Assembly (NCBI RefSeq): GCF_037478135.1
Contig: NZ_JBBHDV010000010.1
Location: forward strand, 62,001-126,000
Source of the DNA: Denitratimonas sp037478135
GTDB lineage: Bacteria; Pseudomonadota; Gammaproteobacteria; Xanthomonadales; Xanthomonadaceae
Direction of reading: 5' to 3'
DNA: 64,000 nt
Below are positions 55,604-63,214 of this stretch, one piece after another. A program made the position numbers and the translations under genes. The notes beneath the pieces were generated by a model. It searched no databases and had not been told where the DNA came from. It saw nothing but the letters and a program-made list of their open reading frames with translations. Each line of letters opens with the position of its first letter. Positions within the stretch are counted from its first letter, which is position 1.

Positions 55604-56365
55604 ATGCTGATGCGCCGCGTCCGACCACAGCAGCGCGACACCATCCCGGTACGCCTGCCCAATGGTCGTGAAGTGGCGCTGCTGCGCGTGCGCGACCCGC
55701 GCGCGCGCCGGCTGCGGCTGCTGGTTTCCGAACGCGGCCCACGCCTGACGATTCCACCCGGCGCCAGCAACGATCAGGCGCAACGCTTCCTCGACCAGCA
55801 TCTGCATTGGCTGGCCGACCAACTGGAAGAAGATCCGCAGGCACCGGCAACCGGGCCGCTGATTCCCGGCGAGCCGGCGCAGGTGCGCCTGCGCGGCGAG
55901 TGGCTGGAAGTCCAATGGCAATCCGCACGCTGGCTGCACGTGGCACAGGATGGGCAGGCGCTGCTGATCGGCCTGCCGGATGAAGTGCGGCCCGACGCGC
56001 TGCGCCGCACCCTGCACGAGTTCTACCTTAGCCAGGCGCGCGCCGATGTCGGGCGCTGGCTGCCGCGCTATCTGGACGGGCTGCCACGCCCGCCAAGGGA
56101 ATGGAGGATCCGCCCGCTGACCTCGCTGTGGGGTTCGCTCAGCACCTCGGGCACGATGTCGCTGGATCTGTCGCTGGCGCTGGCGCCGCCGCCGGCCTTC
56201 GAATACGTGCTCGTGCACGAGTTGTGCCATCTGTTGCAGGCCAACCATTCGCCCGCGTTCTGGCATGAAGTGGAACTGCGCTTCCCCGATTGGCGCCTGC
56301 AGCGCCGCTGGCTGCGCGAGGAAGGCATGGACATCAAGCGCGAATTGCGCCAGCTGATCCAGTAA
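55604..56365 (+). CDS. YgjP-like metallopeptidase (DUF45)
   Basis: A 253-aa protein. The zinc-binding motif is FEYVLVHELCHLLQANHSPAFWHEVELRFPDW, with HELCH and a downstream His typical of the DUF45/YgjP family; TSLWGSLSTSGTMSLDLSLAL precedes it. Family members are SprT/WSS1-like and may cleave proteins crosslinked to DNA, which would fit next to rdgC; that role is inference. It directly follows rdgC and is likely co-transcribed. Confidence 0.9.
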   Translation: MLMRRVRPQQRDTIPVRLPNGREVALLRVRDPRARRLRLLVSERGPRLTIPPGASNDQAQRFLDQHLHWLADQLEEDPQAPATGPLIPGEPAQVRLRGEWLEVQWQSARWLHVAQDGQALLIGLPDEVRPDALRRTLHEFYLSQARADVGRWLPRYLDGLPRPPREWRIRPLTSLWGSLSTSGTMSLDLSLALAPPPAFEYVLVHELCHLLQANHSPAFWHEVELRFPDWRLQRRWLREEGMDIKRELRQLIQ

Positions 56366-56404
56366 CCGCCCATCCACCGCGCGCGGCATGGCGCAACGCA
56401 GGCT

Positions 56405-57436
56405 TCAATCCGTGGCCGTGGAATCCCAATCGCCGGCATGGCGCCGGATCAACGCGGCCAGCAGGTCGGCATGCGCGGCATCGGCGTTCAGCGCCGGGAT
56501 GTAGCGCAGCTCCTTGCCACCCGCCTCACTGAAGAACTCCGCGTTCTGCATCGCGATTTCCTCCAGTGTCTCCAGACAGTCCACGGCAAATCCGGGGCAC
56601 ACCACGTCCAGATGGGTGATGCCGCGCCGGCCCAGCGCGCGCACGGTCTGGTCGGTATAGGGCGTCAGCCATTTCGCCTTGCCCAGGCGCGACTGGTAGC
56701 TCAGGGTCCAGTCCGAATCGGCCAGACCCAGCCTTGCCGCGATCGCCCGGGCGCTGGCTTCGCACTGCGCCGCGTAGGGATCGCCACGTTCGATGCAGCG
56801 CTCCGGGATGCCGTGGAAGGAGAACAGCAGATGGCCCGGAATCTTCTGGCGCGCGCGATGTTCGGCGATCTTGTCGACAACCGCCCCGATCCATGCCTCA
56901 TCCTCGAAATAATCCCCGATCAAACGTAGTTCCGGCCAATGCCGCCAGGTTGCCAGTTCAGCGGTCACCGCATCGAACACCGTGGCCGTGGTCGTGGCCG
57001 AATACTGCGGGTACAGCGGCAACACCACCAGCTTGCGGATGCCGCGCTCGCGCATGTCACGCAGGCGGCTGGCGATGTCCGGCTCGCCATAACGCATCGC
57101 CAGCACCACCTCGGCCCGGCCCTGCAGGCGCTGCTGCACGGCGGCGGTCAGGTCTTCGCTGAAGACACGCAGCGGCGATCCGCGTTCGGTCCATACCGCC
57201 TGGTAGGCGGCGGCCGAACGCGGCGCGCGGAACGGCAGGATGATCCCGTACAGGATCGGATACCAAAGCACGCGAGGCAGCTCGACGACGCGCTGATCAG
57301 ACAGGAACTCGGCAAGATAACGCCGCAATGCCGCCGCGTTCGGCGCAGATGGCGTACCCAGATTCACCAGAAGCACGCCGTAGCGGCTCCCGGGTGCGGT
57401 CGGGTTTTCCGGGGTGTGGGGAGAATTGAGGGACAT
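56405..57436 (-). CDS. hemH: Ferrochelatase
   Basis: A 343-aa enzyme inserting Fe2+ into protoporphyrin IX, the last step of haem synthesis. Motifs are GVLLVNLGTPSAPNAAALRRYLAEFLSD, VLPLYPQYSATTTATVFDAV, LLFSFHGIPERCIERGDPY (catalytic His), LSYQSRLGKAKWLTPYTDQT and VVCPGFAVDCLETLEEI with the conserved Glu. Length normal. Confidence 0.95.
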   Translation of the reverse strand: MSLNSPHTPENPTAPGSRYGVLLVNLGTPSAPNAAALRRYLAEFLSDQRVVELPRVLWYPILYGIILPFRAPRSAAAYQAVWTERGSPLRVFSEDLTAAVQQRLQGRAEVVLAMRYGEPDIASRLRDMRERGIRKLVVLPLYPQYSATTTATVFDAVTAELATWRHWPELRLIGDYFEDEAWIGAVVDKIAEHRARQKIPGHLLFSFHGIPERCIERGDPYAAQCEASARAIAARLGLADSDWTLSYQSRLGKAKWLTPYTDQTVRALGRRGITHLDVVCPGFAVDCLETLEEIAMQNAEFFSEAGGKELRYIPALNADAAHADLLAALIRRHAGDWDSTATD

Positions 57437-57485
57437 TCAGGCCTCGGCTCGGGCGCAGGCTGGAGCCGATCTCGGCGCTAACGCC

Positions 57486-57513
57486 TTGATCGAAGTAGGG
57501 GAAATGGTATGCT
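57486..57513 (+). promoter_or_regulatory. Candidate extended -10 promoter
   Basis: TTGATC (57486-57491) and TATGCT (57508-57513) are separated by 16 bases, with TG at 57505-57506 forming an extended -10. It points toward the exported protein gene starting at 57593. Confidence 0.45.
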
Positions 57514-57592
57514 GGCAACAGCGCCCGCAGGTTCCATAAAAGCAGAGGCGCAGTGACGACCACGCCCGAATACTACTAGAAGGACGACGTTG

Positions 57593-58546
57593 ATGCGTCC
57601 CAGCCCGCTCCGGTGGCTTCTTGCCTCCGTGATCATGCTTTCCCCTTTGCCGGTACTGGCCCAGGCCACTGCCTACGTTTCTGCGTGGGACACGCTTTAC
57701 CGCCTCGACCTTGCCACCGGCCAGGCCAGCAGGATCGGCAACGGCATCGGCTTCAATGACGTTGAGGGTCTGGCGATCTCGCCGCAGGGCATCCTGTACG
57801 GCGTGGCCGATGGCACCGTCGGCAGTGGTTCGGAACTGACCGATTTCCTTGTCCGCATCGACACCACCACCGGCGCCGGCACGCTGGTCGGCGCACTGTC
57901 CGGGCTTTCCGGCCAGGGCCCGAACAACCAGCTCGATTACGGCCTGGCCTTCACCTGCGACGGCAAATTGTGGGCTTCCTCGGATACCACCGGCCTGCTG
58001 TGGGAAGTGGACCTGTCCAACGCGATGGTGCGCGAAATCGGCAATACCGGCGCTCCGTTGAGCGGACTCGGCGGGCGCGGCAACCAGCTTTACGGCATCG
58101 GCGTGCAGAACGGTTTCGGCGACCGCGCCCAGCAGGCGCTGTACCGCGTTGACCCGAGCAACGCCCGGGCCAGCCGCATCGGCAGCCTCGACATGAACCT
58201 GACACTGAGCAGCAGCGGTGCCGATTTCGATGCCAGCGGCACGCTCTGGGCCACGCTGGACTCGCAGCCACCCGATGTCGATGTGCCCAGCCGCCTGGCA
58301 CGCATTGATCTTGAAACCGGACAGGCCCAGGTGGTCGCCAGCATTTCCGGCATCACCCACAACGTCAGCGTGCGCGGTATGGCGATCGCACCACCGGCCG
58401 GCTGCGGCGATTCGAACAACGGCGGCGGCATCGGCGGCCCCGGCGGCTTGGCGGTGCATCCGGTCCCCGGCCCCGGTGTGCCGGTGCTGGTGGTATTCGG
58501 ATTGATCGCGCTCGGGCTTGGCGGTCACAGCCTGCGACGCGGCTGA
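57593..58546 (+). CDS. Exported beta-propeller-like protein with C-terminal sorting signal
   Basis: A 317-aa protein with signal peptide LRWLLASVIMLSPLPVLA. Repeated blocks such as DTLYRLDLATGQASRIGNGIG, FLVRIDTTTGAGTLVGALSGLSG and ARIDLETGQAQVVASISG suggest a beta-propeller. After a Gly-rich linker (NNGGGIGGPGG) the C-terminus has PVPGPGVPVLVVFGLIALGLGGHSLRRG, a Pro-box, hydrophobic helix and Arg tail that resemble an exosortase/CTERM sorting signal. Neither the family nor the sorting enzyme is identified here. AAGGA lies before the ATG at 57593. Confidence 0.75.
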   Translation: MRPSPLRWLLASVIMLSPLPVLAQATAYVSAWDTLYRLDLATGQASRIGNGIGFNDVEGLAISPQGILYGVADGTVGSGSELTDFLVRIDTTTGAGTLVGALSGLSGQGPNNQLDYGLAFTCDGKLWASSDTTGLLWEVDLSNAMVREIGNTGAPLSGLGGRGNQLYGIGVQNGFGDRAQQALYRVDPSNARASRIGSLDMNLTLSSSGADFDASGTLWATLDSQPPDVDVPSRLARIDLETGQAQVVASISGITHNVSVRGMAIAPPAGCGDSNNGGGIGGPGGLAVHPVPGPGVPVLVVFGLIALGLGGHSLRRG

Positions 58547-58632
58547 GCCTTGCGCACCCGGTACGGATTTGAGCCGGTATTCATATCCCACTTCCCATAC
58601 TCGGGCTTCATTGCCCCGGCCCGGAGATTTCG

Positions 58633-59316
58633 ATGCCCCGTCTGCTGCTTGCCCTGCTTTTCGCCCTGCCCATGCTCGCCCTCGCCCTGCCGGCACAGGC
58701 CACCGACGATGAAGAAGAGCGCCTGGAGCGCGCGGTCGAGGTGCTGTCCGAAGTCATGCGCATGCCCGAGCACGCGATCCCGCGCAAGATGCTCGAAGAC
58801 GCCTACGCCGTCGCGGTCATTCCGAACGTGGTCAAGGCCAGCTTCGTGGTCGGCGGCCGGCACGGCAAGGGCGTGATCTCGATCCGCCTGCCGGATGGCA
58901 CCTGGAGCACGCCCAGTTTCATCAGCCTGACCGGCGGCAGTGTCGGCTTCCAGGCCGGGGTGCAGTCGACCGACGTGGTGCTGGTGTTCCGCTCGGCGCG
59001 CGGCGTGGATTCGATCGTCAACGGCAAGTTCACCCTCGGCGCCGATGCGGCCGTGGCGGCCGGCCCGGTGGGGCGCACCGCACAGGCGTCGACCGATGGC
59101 CAGCTGAAGGCGGAAATCTATTCCTATTCGCGCTCGCGCGGCCTGTTCGCCGGAGTTGCACTGGATGGCGCGGTGATCTCGATCGACCACCGTGCCAATG
59201 CCCGCGCCTACGGCCGCAACACCACGCCGCGCGCCGCGTTCGAAGGCCGCGTGCGCAAGTCGCCGGCAGCGGTGGTCGACTTCCGCGACCGGCTGGAAGA
59301 GTACAGCGCCGGTTGA
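58633..59316 (+). CDS. SYLF-domain lipid-binding protein (YSC84-like)
   Basis: A 227-aa exported protein with signal peptide LLLALLFALPMLALALPAQA. The SYLF domain shows VIPNVVKASFVVGGRHGKGVISIRL, DVVLVFRSARGVDSIVNGKFTLGADAAVAAGPVGR, and the terminal SYSRSRGLFAGVALDGAVISID. The domain binds phosphoinositide-like lipids in eukaryotes; the bacterial role is unknown. It precedes tatA by 86 bases. Confidence 0.9.
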   Translation: MPRLLLALLFALPMLALALPAQATDDEEERLERAVEVLSEVMRMPEHAIPRKMLEDAYAVAVIPNVVKASFVVGGRHGKGVISIRLPDGTWSTPSFISLTGGSVGFQAGVQSTDVVLVFRSARGVDSIVNGKFTLGADAAVAAGPVGRTAQASTDGQLKAEIYSYSRSRGLFAGVALDGAVISIDHRANARAYGRNTTPRAAFEGRVRKSPAAVVDFRDRLEEYSAG

Positions 59317-59329
59317 AGTCGGACTTCAT

Positions 59330-59350
59330 GCCGGTGCTTCATGCACCGGC
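59330..59350 (+). repeat. Hairpin between the SYLF gene and tatA
   Basis: GCCGGTGC (59330-59337) pairs with GCACCGGC (59343-59350) around TTCAT. No T-run follows, so its role as terminator or attenuator is uncertain. Confidence 0.4.
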
Positions 59351-59402
59351 CCCGGCCGCTGCGCTATCCTGCCGGTTTCCCACACTCCACGAGGCACCTG
59401 CC

Positions 59403-59624
59403 ATGGGCAGTTTCAGTATCTGGCACTGGTTGATCGTGCTGCTGGTGGTCGTACTGCTGTTCGGCACCAAGAAGTTGCGCAACGTGGGCTCGGACCTGGG
59501 CAGCGCGATCAAGAGCTTCCGCAAGGGCCTGCAGGAAGACGAGCCGGAAAAGCTCGACCACCCACCCAAGCCCGAAGCCGAAAGCGCCGCGCGCGAAGCC
59601 GCGCAGGAACGCAAGCCCGACTGA
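59403..59624 (+). CDS. tatA: Twin-arginine translocase subunit TatA
   Basis: A 73-aa protein with N-terminal helix IWHWLIVLLVVVLLFGTKKLRNVGSDLGSAIKSFRKG, the FGxKKLxxxGxxLG TatA signature, and a charged tail. It forms the Tat pore. First of tatABC; the stop is followed 15 bases later by tatB. Confidence 0.95.
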   Translation: MGSFSIWHWLIVLLVVVLLFGTKKLRNVGSDLGSAIKSFRKGLQEDEPEKLDHPPKPEAESAAREAAQERKPD

Positions 59625-59639
59625 CGCGGGACTGCGACG

Positions 59640-60065
59640 ATGTTCGAGGCAAGCCTGGTTGAACTGGCGGTGATCGCGCTGGTCGCGTTGCTGGTGCTCG
59701 GCCCGGAAAAACTGCCGCGCGCCGCGCGCACCGCCGGGCTGTACCTGCGCAAGGCGCGCGCCAGCTGGCATTCGATCCGCACCGACATCGAACGCGAACT
59801 GGCCGCCGAAGACCTCAAGAGCGCGCTGAAGGACACCCGTCGCCAGCTGCGCTCCAGCGCGCAGGAGATCGGCGACGGATTGCAGCCCTCCCCGGCCAGC
59901 ACGAAAACCGCTTCAGCCACGCCGGCATCCGAGCCCGCCGCAGCACAGGAAACCGCTGCGCCCGACACCGCGCCCGAGCCGGCCGATGACATCGAGCCTC
60001 CCCTCCCGGCTGAAGCCGCCGATCCACACGCCGGCCACCGGCAACGCGACCGGCACACGCCATGA
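59640..60065 (+). CDS. tatB: Twin-arginine translocase subunit TatB
   Basis: A 141-aa protein with N-terminal helix LVELAVIALVALLVLGPEKLPRAARTAGLYLRKARASW, the LGPEKLP TatB signature, a long amphipathic helix and a disordered Pro/Ala tail. It pairs with TatC to bind twin-arginine substrates. Its stop overlaps tatC by 4 bases. Confidence 0.94.
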   Translation: MFEASLVELAVIALVALLVLGPEKLPRAARTAGLYLRKARASWHSIRTDIERELAAEDLKSALKDTRRQLRSSAQEIGDGLQPSPASTKTASATPASEPAAAQETAAPDTAPEPADDIEPPLPAEAADPHAGHRQRDRHTP

Positions 60066-60820
60066 ACTCGGCCGATGAAGCCCCCGAACAGAGCCTGATC
60101 GGCCATCTGGTCGAACTGCGCGCACGCCTGCTGCGCGCGGTGCTGGCCGTGCTGCTGGTGTTCATCGCGCTGATTCCGTTCGCCGGGCGCATCTACGCGG
60201 TGCTGGCCGAACCTTTGCGCACCAAGCTGCCCGAAGGCGCGCAAATGGTCGCGATCGATGTCGCCAGCCCGTTCTTCGCACCGATCAAGCTGGCCTTCTT
60301 CGTCGCCCTGGTGGCGGCCATGCCGATCGTGCTTTACCAGCTCTGGGCCTTCGTCGCGCCAGGCCTGTACAAGCACGAACAGAAACTGGCGCGGCCGCTG
60401 CTGGTGTCCTCGGTGCTGCTGTTCTACGCCGGCTGCACCTTCGCCTATTTCCTCGTGCTGCCGGTGGTGTTCGGCTTCCTCACCGGCATCGCGCCCGAAG
60501 GCGTGGCGGTGATGACCGACATCAGCCGCTATCTGGATTTCGTGCTGGTGCTGTTCCTGGCGTTCGGCTTCAGCTTCGAGGTGCCGGTAGCGGTGGTCAT
60601 TCTCGTGCTGCTGGGCTGGGTCAGCGTCGAACAACTGCGCGAGGCGCGCGCGTATGTCATCGTCGGCGCCTTCGTCATCGCCGCCGTCGTCACCCCGCCG
60701 GATGTCATTTCGCAGCTGATGCTGGCCATTCCCATGTGCCTGCTCTACGAACTGGGCCTGATCGTCTCGCGCGCACTGGTGCGGCGCCAGGCCGATGTCC
60801 CGGCCGACCCGGGAGCGTGA
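60062..60820 (+). CDS. tatC: Twin-arginine translocase subunit TatC
   Basis: A 252-aa six-helix protein: SLIGHLVELRARLLRAVLAVLLVF, ALVAAMPIVLYQLWAFVAPGLYKHEQK, FAYFLVLPVVFGFL, VLVLFLAFGFSFEVPVAVVILVLLGWV and VTPPDVISQLMLAIPMCLLYELG. It recognises the twin-arginine signal. ATGA overlap with tatB. Confidence 0.95.
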   Translation: MNSADEAPEQSLIGHLVELRARLLRAVLAVLLVFIALIPFAGRIYAVLAEPLRTKLPEGAQMVAIDVASPFFAPIKLAFFVALVAAMPIVLYQLWAFVAPGLYKHEQKLARPLLVSSVLLFYAGCTFAYFLVLPVVFGFLTGIAPEGVAVMTDISRYLDFVLVLFLAFGFSFEVPVAVVILVLLGWVSVEQLREARAYVIVGAFVIAAVVTPPDVISQLMLAIPMCLLYELGLIVSRALVRRQADVPADPGA

Positions 60821-60823
60821 ACC

Positions 60824-61798
60824 ATGGATCGAACCGAACGCATCAACCTGCTGCACCGCAACCTCAGCACCGCGCGTTATCCGGTGCCGGTGCAGCGCCT
60901 GATGGACGAACTGCAATGCTCGCGCGCCACCGTCTACCGCGACATCGCCTTCCTGCGTGACGTGCTGCGCGCGCCGGTGGAAACCACCGAAGAACCCGCC
61001 GGCTTCCGCTACGCGCTGGACGAAGCCGAACGTTTCGAGCTGCCCGGCCTGTGGCTGAGCCCGGACGAACTGCATGCGCTGCTGGCCACCCACCAGCTGC
61101 TGGCCCAATCCGGCCCCGGCGGATTTTTGGCCGAAGCGCTGGAACCGATCCGCGACCGCATCGACGAACTGCTGTCCGAACAGGCCGGCGGCAAACGCTG
61201 GCCGGTCGAACGTATCCGCGTCATCACCAGCGGCACCCGCATCACCGACCAGGCCACCTTCCGTGCCGTGGCCGGTGCCGTGCTGCAGCGCCGTCAACTT
61301 TCGTTCGAATACCATGCCCGCTCCACCGGCGCCACCACCCGCCGCCAGGTCTCGCCGCAGCGCCTTACCCACTACCGCAACAACTGGTATCTGGACGCCT
61401 GGGACCACGAACGCAACGCGCTGCGCAGCTTCTCGGTGGACCGCATCGCGCAGGCGCGCGCACAGCAGGACACCGCCACCGACGTGCCCGAGGCTGATCT
61501 GGACCAGCACCTGTCCTCCAGTTACGGCATCTTCTCCGGCCCACCCAAGGCCTGGGCCACGATCCACTTTTCGCCGCGTGCCGCACGCTGGGCCGCCGAG
61601 GAACGCTGGCACTCGCAACAACAGGGGCAGTTCCTGCCCGACGGCAGCTACGAACTGCGCCTGCCCTACAGCAACTCGCGCGAACTGCTGATGGACATCC
61701 TGCGCCACGGCCCGGACGCCACCATCATCGAACCGGTCAGCCTGCGCAGCGAAGCCCAGATCCAGCTCAGCCTGGCGCTGGGCAATTACAGCGGATAG
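60824..61798 (+). CDS. WYL-domain transcriptional regulator (YafY type)
   Basis: A 324-aa protein with a DeoR-like winged HTH at the N-terminus (RTERINLLHRNLSTARYPVPVQRLMDELQCSRATVYRDIAFLRD) and a WYL ligand-binding domain whose core is RLTHYRNNWYLDAWDHERNALRSFSVDRI. WYL regulators sense small ligands, often nucleic-acid related, and commonly control DNA-repair or defence genes. It follows tatC by 3 bases; targets unknown. Confidence 0.9.
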   Translation: MDRTERINLLHRNLSTARYPVPVQRLMDELQCSRATVYRDIAFLRDVLRAPVETTEEPAGFRYALDEAERFELPGLWLSPDELHALLATHQLLAQSGPGGFLAEALEPIRDRIDELLSEQAGGKRWPVERIRVITSGTRITDQATFRAVAGAVLQRRQLSFEYHARSTGATTRRQVSPQRLTHYRNNWYLDAWDHERNALRSFSVDRIAQARAQQDTATDVPEADLDQHLSSSYGIFSGPPKAWATIHFSPRAARWAAEERWHSQQQGQFLPDGSYELRLPYSNSRELLMDILRHGPDATIIEPVSLRSEAQIQLSLALGNYSG

Positions 61799-61891
61799 GG
61801 CGTTGGTCAGCGGCCGGTGCAATCGGACTTTGGCTGTGATGAGTGAAGCGATCCACGCCTGTCCCCGCACCCGATGTGTTGAGGCAGCACC

Positions 61892-62521
61892 ATGAAACTC
61901 ATCCTGCTCGGCACCACCGGCCTGGTCGGCAGCCACGTACTCGAACTTGCGCTCGCAGACGCGCGCATCAGCGAGATCATCGCCCCAACCCGCCGCCCAA
62001 TCACCGAACGCACCGGCCTTTTCGCACCACTGGTGGATTTCGATCACCTTCCCGAAGATGCCCCTTGGTGGCGCGCCGACGCCGTGATCTGCGCGCTCGG
62101 CACCACGATGAAAAAGGCCGGCTCGCGCGAAGCCTTCCGCCGCGTCGATCACCACTATCCGCTTGAAGCTGCCCGCCTTGCCCGCCGCCACGGCGTACCG
62201 GCCTTCGTGCTCAACTCGGCCACGGGCGCCGACCCGGATTCGCGCTTCTTCTACAACCGGGTCAAGGGCGAACTGGAACGCGACCTGCGCGCTGTCGGAT
62301 TCGAATCGCTGACCTTGGTGCGGCCCGGACTGATCAGCGGCCCGCGCACCGAATTTCGCCTTGGCGAACGTGTCGCCGAAGTGCTGCTGAAGGCCACCGG
62401 CCCCCTGTTGCCACGTCGCTGGCGGATCAACCCGGCTTCCAACATCGCCCGCGTCCTGCTGGATGCGGCGGTGGCTGGCAAGGCTGGCGAACACATCGTT
62501 GAATCAGCCGAACTGGCCTGA
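61892..62521 (+). CDS. NAD(P)-dependent oxidoreductase, atypical SDR (HTATIP2-like)
   Basis: A 209-aa Rossmann protein: GTTGLVGSHVLELAL (GxxGxxG), VICALGTTMKKAGSREAFRRVDHHY, FVLNSATGADPDSRFFYNRVKGELERDL with the YNRVK (YxxxK) catalytic pair, and LVRPGLISGPRTEFR. Such small oxidoreductases resemble YbjT and HTATIP2 and have no settled substrate. The 3' flank holds a 9-base inverted repeat (AGCAACACC/GGTGTTGCT) without T-run. Confidence 0.85.
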   Translation: MKLILLGTTGLVGSHVLELALADARISEIIAPTRRPITERTGLFAPLVDFDHLPEDAPWWRADAVICALGTTMKKAGSREAFRRVDHHYPLEAARLARRHGVPAFVLNSATGADPDSRFFYNRVKGELERDLRAVGFESLTLVRPGLISGPRTEFRLGERVAEVLLKATGPLLPRRWRINPASNIARVLLDAAVAGKAGEHIVESAELA

Positions 62522-62696
62522 AGCAACACCGCACAGGCTTGCTGCAGGAAGGTGTTGCTCGTCAAATCGCTCCCCACCACACCTGTCTTGAAACTTCGTA
62601 TTGGAGCGAGCCGGCAGGCGTAGTGCATCCTGTCTCACGCTCTGAGACTGGCTCGCCTTAGCATCCCCTCACTCGACACGAACAGTGGAGGAAAGG

Positions 62697-63065
62697 GTGA
62701 GCAAGAACACAACTGTCTTCGAGTATCAGTATCGGGATGGCGGGAACTTCAAGACCTACGGCTGTCTACTTTTGAGCGGACAGGATGAGCACACCGAAGC
62801 CTCTATTCGCCAGTGTCTGGAATGGGGCGACCAATTCGTGGCAGAGCAAATCGGCGTGCCTGCCCTGTATGAAGAGCACTGGAGACAAGTGGAAGACGGC
62901 CCGTCCGACTTGGACCATTCCTTCCATGAATTCATTTGCCTGCGCGCCGCGCAACCAAAAGAGCAAGACCTGCCTATCTGGGGAACATTGGCGGACATGA
63001 TGAAACGAATGTTGGCCGCTTCCGGTCGATGGGATGTACGGCTTTCTCCCAACTGTAATTTGTAG
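62697..63065 (+). CDS. Protein of unknown function (accessory region)
   Basis: A 122-aa soluble protein not recognised. The GTG at 62697 is preferred to the in-frame GTG at 62685 because GGAGG lies 5 bases before it. Segments include FEYQYRDGGNFKTYGCLLLSG, ASIRQCLEWGDQFVAEQIGVPAL and DLDHSFHEFICLRAAQPKEQ. Codon use is more AT-rich than in the neighbours to the left, suggesting recent acquisition. Size and context (before an HNH nuclease) would fit an immunity or accessory protein, but this is unsupported. Confidence 0.6.
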   Translation: MSKNTTVFEYQYRDGGNFKTYGCLLLSGQDEHTEASIRQCLEWGDQFVAEQIGVPALYEEHWRQVEDGPSDLDHSFHEFICLRAAQPKEQDLPIWGTLADMMKRMLAASGRWDVRLSPNCNL

Positions 63066-63090
63066 GGAAGGTCTGATTCAGAATCACAAC

Positions 63091-63118
63091 ATCATCCCGG
63101 CGAAAGCCGGAATGACAC
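63091..63118. repeat. REP-like palindrome
   Basis: CCGGC (63097-63101), loop GAAA and GCCGG (63106-63110) are flanked by ATCATC and AATGAC. It matches the common class TCATTCCGGCGAAAGCCGGAATGA found between genes in many Proteobacteria. It sits between the unknown small protein and the HNH gene. Confidence 0.6.
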
Positions 63119-63214
63119 CTTATTAATAATCTTCCTATGCAAGTCGCAGGGAATATTACATTCCAATAGCTGCGATTATAAGAGATCAACCCACGATCAA
63201 CCTCCCGGCACGTG

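Noticed and set aside
59339..62494. A 1051-codon open frame on the minus strand opposite tatABC, the WYL regulator and the oxidoreductase
   Set aside because: It is antisense to five clear genes. Its composition (His/Gln/Arg/Gly-rich) is that of a shadow frame in GC-rich DNA and it has no domain.
62523..62558. Inverted repeat AGCAACACC/GGTGTTGCT as a terminator
   Set aside because: The 20-base loop is long and there is no T-run; only possible, so not listed as a feature.
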